A DNA stretch of 44,268 nucleotides from Streptomyces sp. sk2.1 (GCF_008120935.1 NZ_RDBO01000055.1:29617-73884); one strand, 5' to 3'. Positions 26,398 to 34,654 are shown, counted from the first letter of the stretch. A program made the numbers and translations. Notes: generated by a model not told the origin, from the sequence alone.

Positions 26398-26445
26398 GGC
26401 CCAAGGGCGCGCTCCGGGCCCGTCGCATACCGGGAGCGGGCGGGG

Positions 26446-27225
26446 TCAGAGGCCCAGGCGGCGGTCCTTGAGGGCCGGGAACTGCTCACGGGTCTCCGCC
26501 ACTCTCGCCGGGTCGAACTCCACGTCGAGCACCTCCTCGTCCGCGCCCGCCTCCGCGAGCACCTCGCCCCAGGGGTCGACGACGATGCTGTGCCCGGCCT
26601 GCTCGACACCGCCATGGGTGCCCGCGCAGCCGACGGCCAGGACGTACGACTGGTTCTCCACCGCGCGGGCGCGGGCCAGCAGCGTCCAGTGGGCGCGACG
26701 GCGCTCGGGCCAGCCCGCCGCGACGACCAGCGTCTCGGCGCCCGCGTCCACCAGGCCCCGGAACAGTTCGGGAAAGCGCAGGTCGTAGCAGGTGGCGAGG
26801 CCGAGCGTGGTCTGCGGCAGGGCGACCGTGACCAGCTCGTCGCCGGCGCCCATCATGACCGCCTCGCCCTTGTCGAAACCGAAGCGGTGCACCTTGCGGT
26901 ACGCGGCGGCCAGCTCGCCCTCGGGAGTGAGGACGAGCGAGGTGTTGTAGAGGGTCCCGTCGGCGGCCCGCTCGACGACGGAGCCCGCGTGCAGCCAGAC
27001 CCCGGCGTCGGCCGCGGCCTTCGCCATGATGTCGTGGGTGGGGCCCCGGAGCGGTTCGGCCTCCTTCTCGAACTCGGCGTACGAGAAGGCACCGACCGGC
27101 CAGAGCTCGGGAAGGACCACCAGGTCCGCGCCGCGGCGGGAGGCGACCAGCGAAGCCGCGCGCCGCCTGCGGGAGTCGACGGATTCGTCCGGGTCTACTG
27201 CGATCTGGATGAGGGAGGCGCGCAC
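26446..27225 (-). CDS. Nitrilase-superfamily carbon-nitrogen hydrolase (259 aa)
   Basis: The catalytic triad is clear: Glu40 (VVLPELWPVG), Lys111 (YRKVHRFGFDKGE) and Cys146 (ATCYDLRFPELFRG). The length suits the Nit/omega-amidase-like branch (about 260). Such enzymes hydrolyse amide or nitrile bonds of small molecules, for example in metabolite repair; the substrate is not deducible. GTG 27225 starts the conserved VRASLIQIAVDP strand; the frame remains open for 20 codons upstream but without conserved sequence. It is divergent from the mycothiol-type isomerase gene and converges on the perfect parS site. Confidence 0.94.
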   Translation of the reverse strand: MRASLIQIAVDPDESVDSRRRRAASLVASRRGADLVVLPELWPVGAFSYAEFEKEAEPLRGPTHDIMAKAAADAGVWLHAGSVVERAADGTLYNTSLVLTPEGELAAAYRKVHRFGFDKGEAVMMGAGDELVTVALPQTTLGLATCYDLRFPELFRGLVDAGAETLVVAAGWPERRRAHWTLLARARAVENQSYVLAVGCAGTHGGVEQAGHSIVVDPWGEVLAEAGADEEVLDVEFDPARVAETREQFPALKDRRLGL

Positions 27226-27397
27226 ACTACCACCGTCCTGGCGTTCAAGCCGTCGACACGGCCTACGATCGTCACACGAAAGCACTGCCGAGGTACCTGC
27301 TCGCAGCGTAACTTAGCGACCGAACCTCCCACGCAGTCCGCCGCCGCCCGCGCCCAGCACTCCAGCCCATGCACCGCAGAACCGCACGAGGGGTCCC

Positions 27398-28222
27398 GTG
27401 ACCGTCCATCCCAGCCTCCAGACCTACGCCGATGCCTGGACCCACTCCATCGAGTCGATAGCCGAGCTGGTGAAGTCGCTCCCCGAGGGGGAGTGGAACC
27501 GCAGGACACCGTGCCCCGCCTGGTCGGTGCGCGATGTCGTCTCGCACATCATCGGCATGGAGTGCGAGCAGCTCGGCGACCCGCGTCCGATCCACTCCCT
27601 GCCCCGCGACCTCTACCACGTGCAGAGCGACTTCGCCCGCTACATGGAGATGCAGGTCGACGTGCGGCGCCACCACACCGCGCCGGAGATGACCTCCGAA
27701 CTGGAGTACACGATCATTCGCCGCGCACGTCAGCTGCGCAACGAGACGCGCGATCCCGAGACCATGGTCCGGGCCCCGCTGGGCGCCGAGCAGACTCTCG
27801 AACTGGCACTGCGGATGCGGGTCTTCGACGTCTGGGTGCACGAGCAGGACCTGCGGACGACGCTGGGCCGGCCCGGCAACCTGGACTCCCCCGGCGCCAC
27901 CGTCGTCCGGGACACCCTGCTCGACGCGCTGCCGAAGGTGGTCGCCAAGGACGCGGGCGCACCGGCCCGTTCGGCGATCGTGCTCGATGTGAACGGGCCG
28001 CTGGAGTTCCTGCGCACCGTCAGGGTCGACGCGGAGGGCCGCGGTTCGGTGGACGGTTCGCCCTCGCTCGGCCCCGCGGTGACGCTGGCGATGGACTGGG
28101 AGACGTACTTCCGTCTCGCCTGCGGGCGGGTGCGGGCGGGCGCGGTCGCCGACCGGATCAAGATCGAGGGCGACCAGGACCTGGCGGACGCGATCCTGCG
28201 GAACTTCGCCGTCACCCCGTGA
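27398..28222 (+). CDS. Maleylpyruvate isomerase-family mycothiol-dependent enzyme (274 aa)
   Basis: DinB-like four-helix metal-binding domain with the family pattern: His50 in SVRDVVSHIIGME, and the pair Asp144-x3-His148 in FDVWVHEQDLR. The C-terminal 100 residues form the small alpha/beta domain typical of the TIGR03083 group. Members use mycothiol as a thiol cofactor for isomerase or S-transferase reactions, or have unknown substrates. GTG 27398 has GAGGGGT ten bases upstream. It is divergent from the nitrilase-family gene across about 170 bases and followed by a GC-rich hairpin before the convergent MFS gene. Confidence 0.9.
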   Translation: MTVHPSLQTYADAWTHSIESIAELVKSLPEGEWNRRTPCPAWSVRDVVSHIIGMECEQLGDPRPIHSLPRDLYHVQSDFARYMEMQVDVRRHHTAPEMTSELEYTIIRRARQLRNETRDPETMVRAPLGAEQTLELALRMRVFDVWVHEQDLRTTLGRPGNLDSPGATVVRDTLLDALPKVVAKDAGAPARSAIVLDVNGPLEFLRTVRVDAEGRGSVDGSPSLGPAVTLAMDWETYFRLACGRVRAGAVADRIKIEGDQDLADAILRNFAVTP

Positions 28223-28242
28223 GGCGCGCCCCGGTGCGGCAG

Positions 28243-28273
28243 GCGCGGCGCGGGACGTGGCACCGCGCCGCGC
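28243..28273. terminator. GC-rich hairpin between convergent genes
   Basis: Perfect 10-bp inverted repeat (GCGCGGCGCG 28243-28252 with 28264-28273) about 20 bases past the stop; likely two-way terminator without U tract. Confidence 0.55.
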
Positions 28274-28321
28274 CGCACCGCATCGCGTCACATCGATCCG
28301 CGCCGCACCGGGCCGGCAGCG

Positions 28322-29632
28322 TCACACCGGTACGTGCACGGCCTCCACGCGGCTGATGACGTGGTGCTCCCGCTCCCGGTGCGCGGCCCTGGAGCGCAGT
28401 CGCAGGATCTGCACGACGCCGATCGCCTCCAGCACGAAGACCGAGGAGAACGCGATCCGGTAGTTGTCACCGGTCGCGTCGAGCAGGACGCCGACGGCGA
28501 AGAGCGTGGTCATCGAGGCGATGAAGCCGCCCATGTTGACGATGCCCGAGGCGGTGCCCTGCCGCTCCGGCGGGTTGGCGGGCCGGGCGAAGTCGAAGCC
28601 GATCATCGAGGCCGGGCCGCACGCGCCGAGCACCGCGCACAGAACGATCAGCAGCCACATCGGCGCGTGGTCGGCCGGGAAGAAGACGGCCGAGGCCCAG
28701 AGCAGCGCCGTGGCCGCGACCGTGCCCAGGGCCAGCGGGGCGCGGGCGGCGTGGTGCCGGGCCACGATCTGCCCGTAGACCAGACCGAACGCCATGTTGG
28801 AGAGCACCACCAGGGTGAGCAGCTCACCGGCGACGGACCGGCTCAGCCCCTGTGCCTCGACCAGGAACGGCAGCCCCCACAGCAGCAGGAACACCATGGC
28901 CGGGAACTGCGTGGTGAAGTGCACCCACATGCCGAGCCGGGTACCGGGCTCCCGCCAGGCGTCCGCGATCTGCCCGCGCACGTGGGCGGCACCCGCCCGC
29001 TCGACGGGCGGCGGCCCGTGGCCCTCGGGGTGGTCCTTCAGGAACAGCAGCAGGGGTACGAGGACGACGACGCCGGCCATCGAGCTGCCGACGAAGGTGG
29101 TGGTCCAGCCGAGCCCGTGCAGGGCGCGCGCGATCAGGAGCGTCGAGACGAGGTTGCCCGCCATCCCGAAGAGCGCCGCGATCTGCCCGATCAGCGGGCC
29201 GCGCCGGGCCGGGAACCAGCGCGCCCCGAGCCGCAGCACGCTGATGAACGTCATCGCGTCGCCGCAGCCCAGCAGCGCCCTGGACGCCAGCGCCATGCCG
29301 TACGAGGGGGACAGCGCGAAGCCGAGCTGCCCGAGGGTGAACAGAACGGCCCCCATGGTGAGGACCTTCTTGGTGCCGAGGTGGTCGACCATCAGGCCGA
29401 CGGGTATCTGCATGCCCGCGTAGACGAGCAGCTGGAGGATGGAGAAGGTGGCGAGCGCGGAGGCGTTGACGTGGAACCGGTCGGCGGCGTCGAGCCCGGC
29501 GACGCCCAGGCTGGTGCGGAAGATGATGGCGACGAAGTAGACCGCGACGCCGATGCCCCAGACCCACACGGCACGTCGGCCGCCGGGGGGATCGCCGGGC
29601 AGGGACAGGGTGGGAGCAGCGGCGGAGCTCAC
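28322..29632 (-). CDS. MFS transporter (436 aa)
   Basis: Twelve hydrophobic segments in the major-facilitator pattern, with the signature loop between helices 2 and 3 (GLMVDHLGTKKVL) and a GCGDAMTFISVLRLGARWFPARRG motif after helix 4 as in the anion:cation symporter/uptake-type branch. The GTG start overlaps the regulator's TGA by four bases (GTGA), so the two are translationally coupled. Its substrate is unknown; a GntR/FadR partner suggests an organic acid or sugar acid (inference). It converges on the isomerase-family gene. Confidence 0.93.
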   Translation of the reverse strand: MSSAAAPTLSLPGDPPGGRRAVWVWGIGVAVYFVAIIFRTSLGVAGLDAADRFHVNASALATFSILQLLVYAGMQIPVGLMVDHLGTKKVLTMGAVLFTLGQLGFALSPSYGMALASRALLGCGDAMTFISVLRLGARWFPARRGPLIGQIAALFGMAGNLVSTLLIARALHGLGWTTTFVGSSMAGVVVLVPLLLFLKDHPEGHGPPPVERAGAAHVRGQIADAWREPGTRLGMWVHFTTQFPAMVFLLLWGLPFLVEAQGLSRSVAGELLTLVVLSNMAFGLVYGQIVARHHAARAPLALGTVAATALLWASAVFFPADHAPMWLLIVLCAVLGACGPASMIGFDFARPANPPERQGTASGIVNMGGFIASMTTLFAVGVLLDATGDNYRIAFSSVFVLEAIGVVQILRLRSRAAHREREHHVISRVEAVHVPV

Positions 29633-30336
29633 CGGTCCTCACCCCTGACCAGCACCTTGACCCGGCTGACATGGCGGCGCACGACCTGCGCGGCACCCTC
29701 CGCGTCACCGGCCCTGATCGCCTCCAGCAGCTCGCCGTGCTCGGTGATGTTGGCGGCGATCCGGCCCGGGTGCGCCTCCATCACGGCGACGCCCATCCGC
29801 AGCTGCCGGTCGCGCAGCTGGTCGTAGAGGCGCGAGAGGATCTCGTTGCCCGCGTTGCGCACGATCTCGGCGTGGAAGCAGCGGTCCTTCACGGACACCT
29901 CGGCCAGGTCCCCGGCCTCGGCCAGCAGCCGCTGCTCCTCCAGGAGTTCCTCCAGCCGGGCGATCAGCCGCGGGGAGGCGGGCACGGCCTTGCGGGCCGC
30001 GAACTCCTCGACGAGCAGCCGGGTCTCCACCACGTCCGCGATCTCCTGGGCGGATACGGCGAGCACCAGGGCACCCTTCTTCGGGTACAGCTTGATCAGC
30101 CCCTCGACCTCCAGCCGCAGCAGCGCCTCGCGCACCGGCGTGCGGGAGACGCCGACGGCCTCGGCGAGGTCGCCCTCGGTGAGGAGCGTGCCGCCCTCGT
30201 AACGGCGGTCCAGGACCGCCTCCTTGATGTGGGTGTAGACGCGCTCGGCGGCGGGCGGCCGCTTCACGACCGCCTTCGCGGTCGCCTTGGTGACGGTCTC
30301 ATCGGAGGGCTTCACGGTCGAGGGCGCGGCAGGCAT
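29629..30336 (-). CDS. GntR/FadR-family transcriptional regulator (235 aa)
   Basis: A Lys/Ala-rich leader of about 28 residues, then a GntR winged helix (about 30-95, VYTHIKEAVLDRRYEGG and VSRTPVREALLRLEVEGLI), then an FCD effector-binding domain with metal-ligand-type histidines in DRCFHAEIVRNAGN and near AHPGRIAANITEHGELLEAI. It probably represses its own operon until a small acid binds. ATG 30336 is preferred; an in-frame ATG at 30366 would add ten residues of cysteine-rich, unlikely sequence. No good ribosome site is visible, so a leaderless transcript is possible. It is divergent from the K15-type gene. Confidence 0.93.
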   Translation of the reverse strand: MPAAPSTVKPSDETVTKATAKAVVKRPPAAERVYTHIKEAVLDRRYEGGTLLTEGDLAEAVGVSRTPVREALLRLEVEGLIKLYPKKGALVLAVSAQEIADVVETRLLVEEFAARKAVPASPRLIARLEELLEEQRLLAEAGDLAEVSVKDRCFHAEIVRNAGNEILSRLYDQLRDRQLRMGVAVMEAHPGRIAANITEHGELLEAIRAGDAEGAAQVVRRHVSRVKVLVRGEDR

Positions 30337-30341
30337 GCACA

Positions 30342-30370
30342 CAGCATAGATACAACATGCGTACATGCTG
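30342..30370. promoter_or_regulatory. Candidate GntR operator
   Basis: A dyad with arms CAGCAT (30342-30347) and ATGCTG (30365-30370) around an AT-rich centre (AGATACAACATGCGTAC), immediately upstream of the regulator gene. The centre contains a GTTGTAT-type half-site (minus strand) as in FadR-like operators. Autoregulation is inferred. Confidence 0.4.
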
Positions 30371-30440
30371 AAACCCGTCCAGGATGCGGACCGGCAGGCA
30401 CCCGCCCGGGGCCCGGCCGGCCCTCCTGACCAGCACCCCC

Positions 30441-30486
30441 GATCAGCATCCCGGCCCGGACCCGATCAGCACCCCGGCACGGACCC
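30441..30486. repeat. Two tandem 23-bp repeats upstream of the DD-transpeptidase gene
   Basis: Units at 30441-30463 and 30464-30486 differ at two positions (core GATCAGCA(T/C)CCCGGC); a partial third copy precedes them (CCAGCACCCC at 30430-30439). They lie about 140-185 bases before the TTG start. Confidence 0.75.
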
Positions 30487-30624
30487 GCCCCGAGCCCCGG
30501 CCGGAAATCGCCCGCAGCCCGAAATTGCCCCAGGAATCGGCACATCCATCCCCCGGTCTCATGAGTCTCACCACCGAGCGGCACCTTCATGTGGCCGCAT
30601 TCAAGGGGCATTTGGAGCTTTCAG

Positions 30625-31524
30625 TTGAAAATCGGCATCAAGGGCATAAACCGCATCACCTCCTCCGCCACCGTGGCCCTGACAGCGGGTGCCGTCATCG
30701 CGAGCGGCGTGTTCGCCTCCACGGCTCAGGCCGCCACGCCGCCCACCCCGAAGATCACCGCCGCCGGCGGTTACACGATGAACAACGGCACCGCGAAGTC
30801 CCTTTTCGCCAAGGCCGCGGACACCCGTCGTTCCACCGGCTCCACCACCAAGATCATGACGGCCAAGGTGGTGCTGTCGCAGAAGAACCTGAACCTGGAT
30901 TCCAAGGTCACGATCCAGAAGGCGTACAGCGACTACATCGTCTCCAAGGGCGCCTCGTCGGCCCGCCTCATCGTGGGTGACAAGGTCACCGTCCGCCAGC
31001 TCCTGTACGGCCTGATGCTGCCGTCCGGCTGCGACGCCGCCTACGCGCTGGCCGACAAGTTCGGCTCCGGCACCACCCGCGCGGCCCGTGTGAAGTCGTT
31101 CATCGGCAAGATGAACGCCCAGGCCAAGTCCCTCGGGCTGAAGAACACCCACTTCGACTCGTTCGACGGCATAGGGAACGGCTCGAACTACTCGACGCCG
31201 CGCGACCTGACGAAGATCGCCAGCAGCGCGATGAAGAGCTCCACCTTCCGCTCGATCGTCAAGACCAAGTCGACCAAGCAGAAGGTCACCACGAAGTCCG
31301 GCGGCTACCGCTACATGTCGTGGACCAACACCAACACCATGCTCAGCAGCTACAGCGGTGCGATCGGCATCAAGACCGGCTCCGGCCCGACGGCCAAGTA
31401 CTGCCTGGTCTTCGCCGCCACCCGCGGCAGCAAGACGATCGTCGGCACGGTGCTCGCCTCCACGAACGCGACCAACCGTTCCGCGGACATGAAGAAGATC
31501 ATGGACTACTCCTTCAAGAAGTAG
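30625..31524 (+). CDS. K15-type DD-transpeptidase/PBP, peptidase S11 (299 aa)
   Basis: Secreted penicillin-binding protein. After a Sec signal peptide (cleavage near TAQA-A, about residue 36) the three active-site motifs appear as S73-T-T-K76, S134-G-C136 and K250-T-G252. The SGC form of the second motif (usually SxN) and long identical stretches recalled from memory (AADTRRSTGSTTKIMTAKVV, KVTVRQLLYGLMLPSGCDAA) identify it as a relative of the Streptomyces K15 DD-transpeptidase; the 61-residue spacing between the first two motifs equals that of K15. It cross-links or trims peptidoglycan outside the membrane. The TTG start at 30625 has GGAG seven bases upstream; a GTG at 30589 lacks a ribosome site. 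It ends at a strong terminator. Confidence 0.95.
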   Translation: MKIGIKGINRITSSATVALTAGAVIASGVFASTAQAATPPTPKITAAGGYTMNNGTAKSLFAKAADTRRSTGSTTKIMTAKVVLSQKNLNLDSKVTIQKAYSDYIVSKGASSARLIVGDKVTVRQLLYGLMLPSGCDAAYALADKFGSGTTRAARVKSFIGKMNAQAKSLGLKNTHFDSFDGIGNGSNYSTPRDLTKIASSAMKSSTFRSIVKTKSTKQKVTTKSGGYRYMSWTNTNTMLSSYSGAIGIKTGSGPTAKYCLVFAATRGSKTIVGTVLASTNATNRSADMKKIMDYSFKK

Positions 31525-31545
31525 CCCGGTCCGGTCGTCACGGCA

Positions 31546-31581
31546 GGAGGGGCCCCGTCGCATCCCGGCGTGGGCCCCTCC
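31546..31581 (+). terminator. Terminator after the K15-type gene
   Basis: Perfect 10-bp inverted repeat (GGAGGGGCCC 31546-31555 with 31572-31581), 20 bases past the stop codon. Confidence 0.75.
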
Positions 31582-31666
31582 GCTGTGTCCGGGGTCCCGT
31601 CCGCTCGGTGTTCGCCGTCGGCCGAGCCGGTCGCGCCCGTCGGCCGGCCGACGGCACGATGCCCGT

Positions 31667-32365
31667 ATGCGACCGACCCTCGTCCTCGTCCACAGTCCGT
31701 CGGTGGGTCCCGCCACCTGGGCCCCGGTGGCCGCACGGCTGACCGCCGCGGGGCACCGGGTGCGGGTGCCGTCCCTGCTGCGCGTGGGAACCGGCGAACC
31801 GCCGTACTGGCCCCGGGTCGTCGAGGCCGTCCGGAACGGCCTCGACGGAATCCCGGCGGAACACCCCCTCGTACTGGTCGCGCACAGCAACGCGGGACTG
31901 TTCCTCCCGGTCGTCCGCGCGGGGCTCGACCATCCGGTGACCGCCTCGGTCTTCGTCGACGCGGCCCTGCCGGCCCGTACCGGACCGACCCCTGTCGCCC
32001 CGCCCGGCCTGCTGGAGTTCCTCCGCCCCCTGGCGGTCGACGGCACACTGCCGCGCTGGACCGACTGGTGGGACGAGGCCGACGTCGCGCCGATGTTCTC
32101 CGACCCCGAGGTGCGGCAGCGGGTCGTCGACGAGCAGCCGAGGCTGCCGCTCGCCTACTACGAGCAGCGCGTCCCCGTCCCCGAGGGCTGGGACGACCAC
32201 CCCTGTTCCTACCTGCTGTTCGGGCCGCCGTACGACGGGACGGCCGCCGAGGCACGCGAACGCGGCTGGCGCGTCGCGCACCTGCCCGGCGAGCACCTGC
32301 ACCAGATCGTCGACCCCGCCGGCACGGCCCGGCACATCCTCGAACTCACCTGGGGCGGGGCCTGA
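31667..32365 (+). CDS. Alpha/beta hydrolase (232 aa)
   Basis: Short alpha/beta-hydrolase fold: the first strand LVLVHSPSVGPATW contains the oxyanion region, the nucleophile elbow is VAHSNAG (Ser in H-S-N-A-G), an acidic residue lies before the late strand, and His is in GEHLHQI near the C-terminus, completing a Ser-Asp/Glu-His triad. There is no leader, so it is cytosolic. The substrate is unknown; esterase or thioesterase is possible. The ATG at 31667 lacks a strong ribosome site. It lies between the K15-type gene terminator and the convergent VOC gene. Confidence 0.87.
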   Translation: MRPTLVLVHSPSVGPATWAPVAARLTAAGHRVRVPSLLRVGTGEPPYWPRVVEAVRNGLDGIPAEHPLVLVAHSNAGLFLPVVRAGLDHPVTASVFVDAALPARTGPTPVAPPGLLEFLRPLAVDGTLPRWTDWWDEADVAPMFSDPEVRQRVVDEQPRLPLAYYEQRVPVPEGWDDHPCSYLLFGPPYDGTAAEARERGWRVAHLPGEHLHQIVDPAGTARHILELTWGGA

Positions 32366-32410
32366 ACGGCCCCGCCCCCGGTGATGCGTCGCCCGCCGCC
32401 CCGAGGACGC

Positions 32411-32800
32411 TCAGTCGAGACAGAACTCGTTGCCCTCGACGTCCTGCATGTTGATGCACGACTCGTTCTCCTCGTCGGCATACAGCACCTTCGTGCACAC
32501 CGCGCCGAGCGCCACCAGCCGATCGCGTTCGGCCTCCAGCACGGCCAGCCGCTCCGCACCCACGAGCCCGGTGCCGGCCCGCACGTCGAGGTGGACCCGG
32601 TTCTTGGCGACCTTGCCCTCGGGCACCTGCTGGAAGTACATCCGCGGACCCTCGCCCGTGGGGTCGGAGCACACGGCCCACGTGCCCTTCCCCTCGGGAG
32701 GCAGCGTCAGGGAGTACCCCAGCACCTCGCACCAGAAACGGGCGACACGCTCGGTGTTCGCACAGTCGAAGGTGACCTGGAACTTCTTGACCGATGACAT
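32411..32800 (-). CDS. VOC-family (glyoxalase-like) protein (129 aa)
   Basis: A single vicinal-oxygen-chelate fold of the Glyoxalase_6 type: QVTFDCANTERVARFWCEVLGY, then RMYFQQVPEGKVAKNRVHLDV, and a C-terminal MQDVEGNEFCLD with the usual metal-ligand Glu. Histidine in RVHLDV is the second ligand. These proteins act as dioxygenases, glyoxalases or resistance proteins; the substrate is unknown. Its length and domain are complete. It is convergent with the hydrolase gene with a 45-base gap. Confidence 0.9.
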   Translation of the reverse strand: MSSVKKFQVTFDCANTERVARFWCEVLGYSLTLPPEGKGTWAVCSDPTGEGPRMYFQQVPEGKVAKNRVHLDVRAGTGLVGAERLAVLEAERDRLVALGAVCTKVLYADEENESCINMQDVEGNEFCLD

Positions 32801-32893
32801 CCCGCCAGCCTAACAGCGCACCTCAGCGGCCCAATTCCCGGCGGGAACAGGCGAATTGCCCGACGAACAACCAGTCCCCGGGCACCCGGGGAA

Positions 32894-33826
32894 TCACCGG
32901 CCCGCGTGCCGCCACCAGAAGGAGCCCGGGTGGAAGTGCCCGGTCACGCCGAGCCGGCGCCAGAGCGGATCGAGGATCCTCCGCAGCTCCGGGTCGGCGT
33001 GGACGAAGGCGTTCGGCAGCCGGACGTCGAAGCGCTCCGGCGCGGCCGTGAGCAGCGCGGCCAGCAGGTACTGCTCCGAGTACAGGCGCCAGCGCCAGGA
33101 CTCCGGATAGTCCGCCGGGAGCATGATGTCGTGGACCTGGACGAGCACCCCCGGCTTGAGGCGGGGCAGCAGCTCGAAGAAGAACACCATGACGTCGGAG
33201 CCCATCTGGAGCCGGTGCGAGCCGTCGACGAAGAGGATGTCCCCCGGCTCCAGTTCGGCGAACACCCCGAGGTCGGCGTCCTGGAGCGGGACACGGACCA
33301 CCTCGTCGCAGAGGTGGTCGATGTGGGCCCGGGGCTCCGGGTCGATGGACGTGATGCAAGTGCTCAGCCCGAGGTCCTCGATGGCCCGGCGGGCGAACTT
33401 GGTGGAGTTCCCGGAGCCGACCTCCAGGTAGCGGGCCGGCTTCTCCGCGGCGAGGAAGCCGTAGAGCGCGGCCGCGTCCAGCGGGGGCAGCCAGGTGTTG
33501 CCCCAGTAGGCGGTGGACGCCTTCTCCACTCCCTCCATGGGGATCGCGGCCAGCTGGTCGGCGTACTCCAGGAAGCCGGTGAGCTGCTCCGCGTAACGCT
33601 CCCGGTTCTTCTCCAGGAGCTCGCGCACGGGGCCGAGTTCGGCACGCGGCTCGGGTCTCACCACATGGTCCAGGAACACCGGTTTGGCCAGCCCGAAGGC
33701 CCACATGACCAGCCCGAACGCGGTGGGTCTGCGCTCCAGTCGGTCGAGCCCGCGGCGCAGGACGGGTAATCGCTCCAGCAGAGTGGGAGAGGGTTCGGAC
33801 ACGACGTTCGGGGGCTGCGTGCGCAA
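32894..33826 (-). CDS. Class I SAM methyltransferase with a TTA codon (about 310 aa)
   Basis: SAM-dependent methyltransferase fold: motif I YLEVGSGNS at residues 133-141, an acidic strand end SIDPEP, then ILFVDGSHRL (199-206) and VHDIMLPADYP, the pattern of the Methyltransf_24/CmcI-like group that acts on small molecules or glycans. The N-terminal 100 residues are helical and unassigned. A rare TTA leucine codon is present at 33769-33767 (residue 20), so translation probably needs the bldA tRNA. The start is uncertain: TTG 33826 has GAAAGG nine bases upstream, GTG 33802 is an alternative, and both keep the TTA. It is divergent from the small secreted protein gene. Confidence 0.85.
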   Translation of the reverse strand: MRTQPPNVVSEPSPTLLERLPVLRRGLDRLERRPTAFGLVMWAFGLAKPVFLDHVVRPEPRAELGPVRELLEKNRERYAEQLTGFLEYADQLAAIPMEGVEKASTAYWGNTWLPPLDAAALYGFLAAEKPARYLEVGSGNSTKFARRAIEDLGLSTCITSIDPEPRAHIDHLCDEVVRVPLQDADLGVFAELEPGDILFVDGSHRLQMGSDVMVFFFELLPRLKPGVLVQVHDIMLPADYPESWRWRLYSEQYLLAALLTAAPERFDVRLPNAFVHADPELRRILDPLWRRLGVTGHFHPGSFWWRHAGR

Positions 33827-34181
33827 GGCGGGGAACCTTTCGATCGGTCGGACGGCCGAGAAGGATGAACCACGGGTTCCGCAGGCACTGTTCGGTCGGA
33901 GGCGGCGGTACTCAGGACGCCGCTGATCCTTTCCCTGATCCGCCCGCCCGTATCCCCGAAGTCCGTCCGCACGACGCCGGACCAGTGCCGTATCGGACAC
34001 CGCCCGCCCCGCTCCGACGCGTCACCCCCCGGGGGGCATCGCCCCGTGACGGCGCGAGTCGTTCCCGGGACGGGACGCCGACATTGTCATGGCAGTGCAA
34101 CCACCTGACACGTCACGACCGGTTTCGGCCCCTCGCTGGATAGCTTGGCCCGTGATTACCGGCAGATCAGAGGGGATTCAC
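33827..34181. other. Divergent intergenic region
   Basis: About 355 bases between the methyltransferase gene and the secreted four-cysteine protein gene, presumably holding both promoters. The only marked element is a C6G6 palindrome (34025-34036). No gene is supported here; the upstream open frame of the methyltransferase extends into it but lacks a ribosome site and conserved sequence. Confidence 0.6.
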
Positions 34182-34643
34182 ATGAAGCTCAAGCATGTCG
34201 GCCGTGTGGGGGCCACCGGTGGACTGGTCGCAGCGGCGCTCGCCACATCGGTCGTCATCACCCCCTCCGCAGCCTCCGCAGCCGACAGCTGGCAGTGCTA
34301 CGGCAAGGAGGTCAGGCGCTGCGCGACCGTCTCCTGGGACAACGCGAGCAAGACCTTCCGGGCCAAGGCGAAGATCACCGACGTCGCGGGCGGCGGCGAC
34401 TACCAGGTCAAGGTCACCAACGTGAAGCTCGAACGCTACCCGGCGGGCAAGCGGGTGACGATGCGCACCGCACAGGACTACGACGGCTGGCACGGCACCG
34501 GTGACTCGGCCACCACCAGCAGCATCAACGCCTGCAAGTACCCGCACGACAGCTACCGCGTGGTGGCGACGTTCAGCTGGAAGAAGGGCAAGGCCTCGGA
34601 GGACAGGACCTGGCGCCCCGACATGTCCTGGGTCGGCTGCTGA
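34182..34643 (+). CDS. Small secreted four-cysteine protein (153 aa)
   Basis: Sec signal peptide (MKLKHVGRV, hydrophobic core, ASA-AD cleavage near residue 28), leaving a mature protein of about 125 residues. Four cysteines (WQCYG, RRCAT, NACKY, WVGC at the very C-terminus) could form two disulphides. The middle is beta-rich (KVKVTNVKLERYPAGK) and basic. I do not recognise the family; it looks like a secreted or surface protein. The ATG at 34182 has AGAGGGGA as a strong ribosome site. It is divergent from the TTA-containing methyltransferase gene and ends at a clear terminator. Confidence 0.85.
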   Translation: MKLKHVGRVGATGGLVAAALATSVVITPSAASAADSWQCYGKEVRRCATVSWDNASKTFRAKAKITDVAGGGDYQVKVTNVKLERYPAGKRVTMRTAQDYDGWHGTGDSATTSSINACKYPHDSYRVVATFSWKKGKASEDRTWRPDMSWVGC

Positions 34644-34654
34644 ACCACCCGAGG

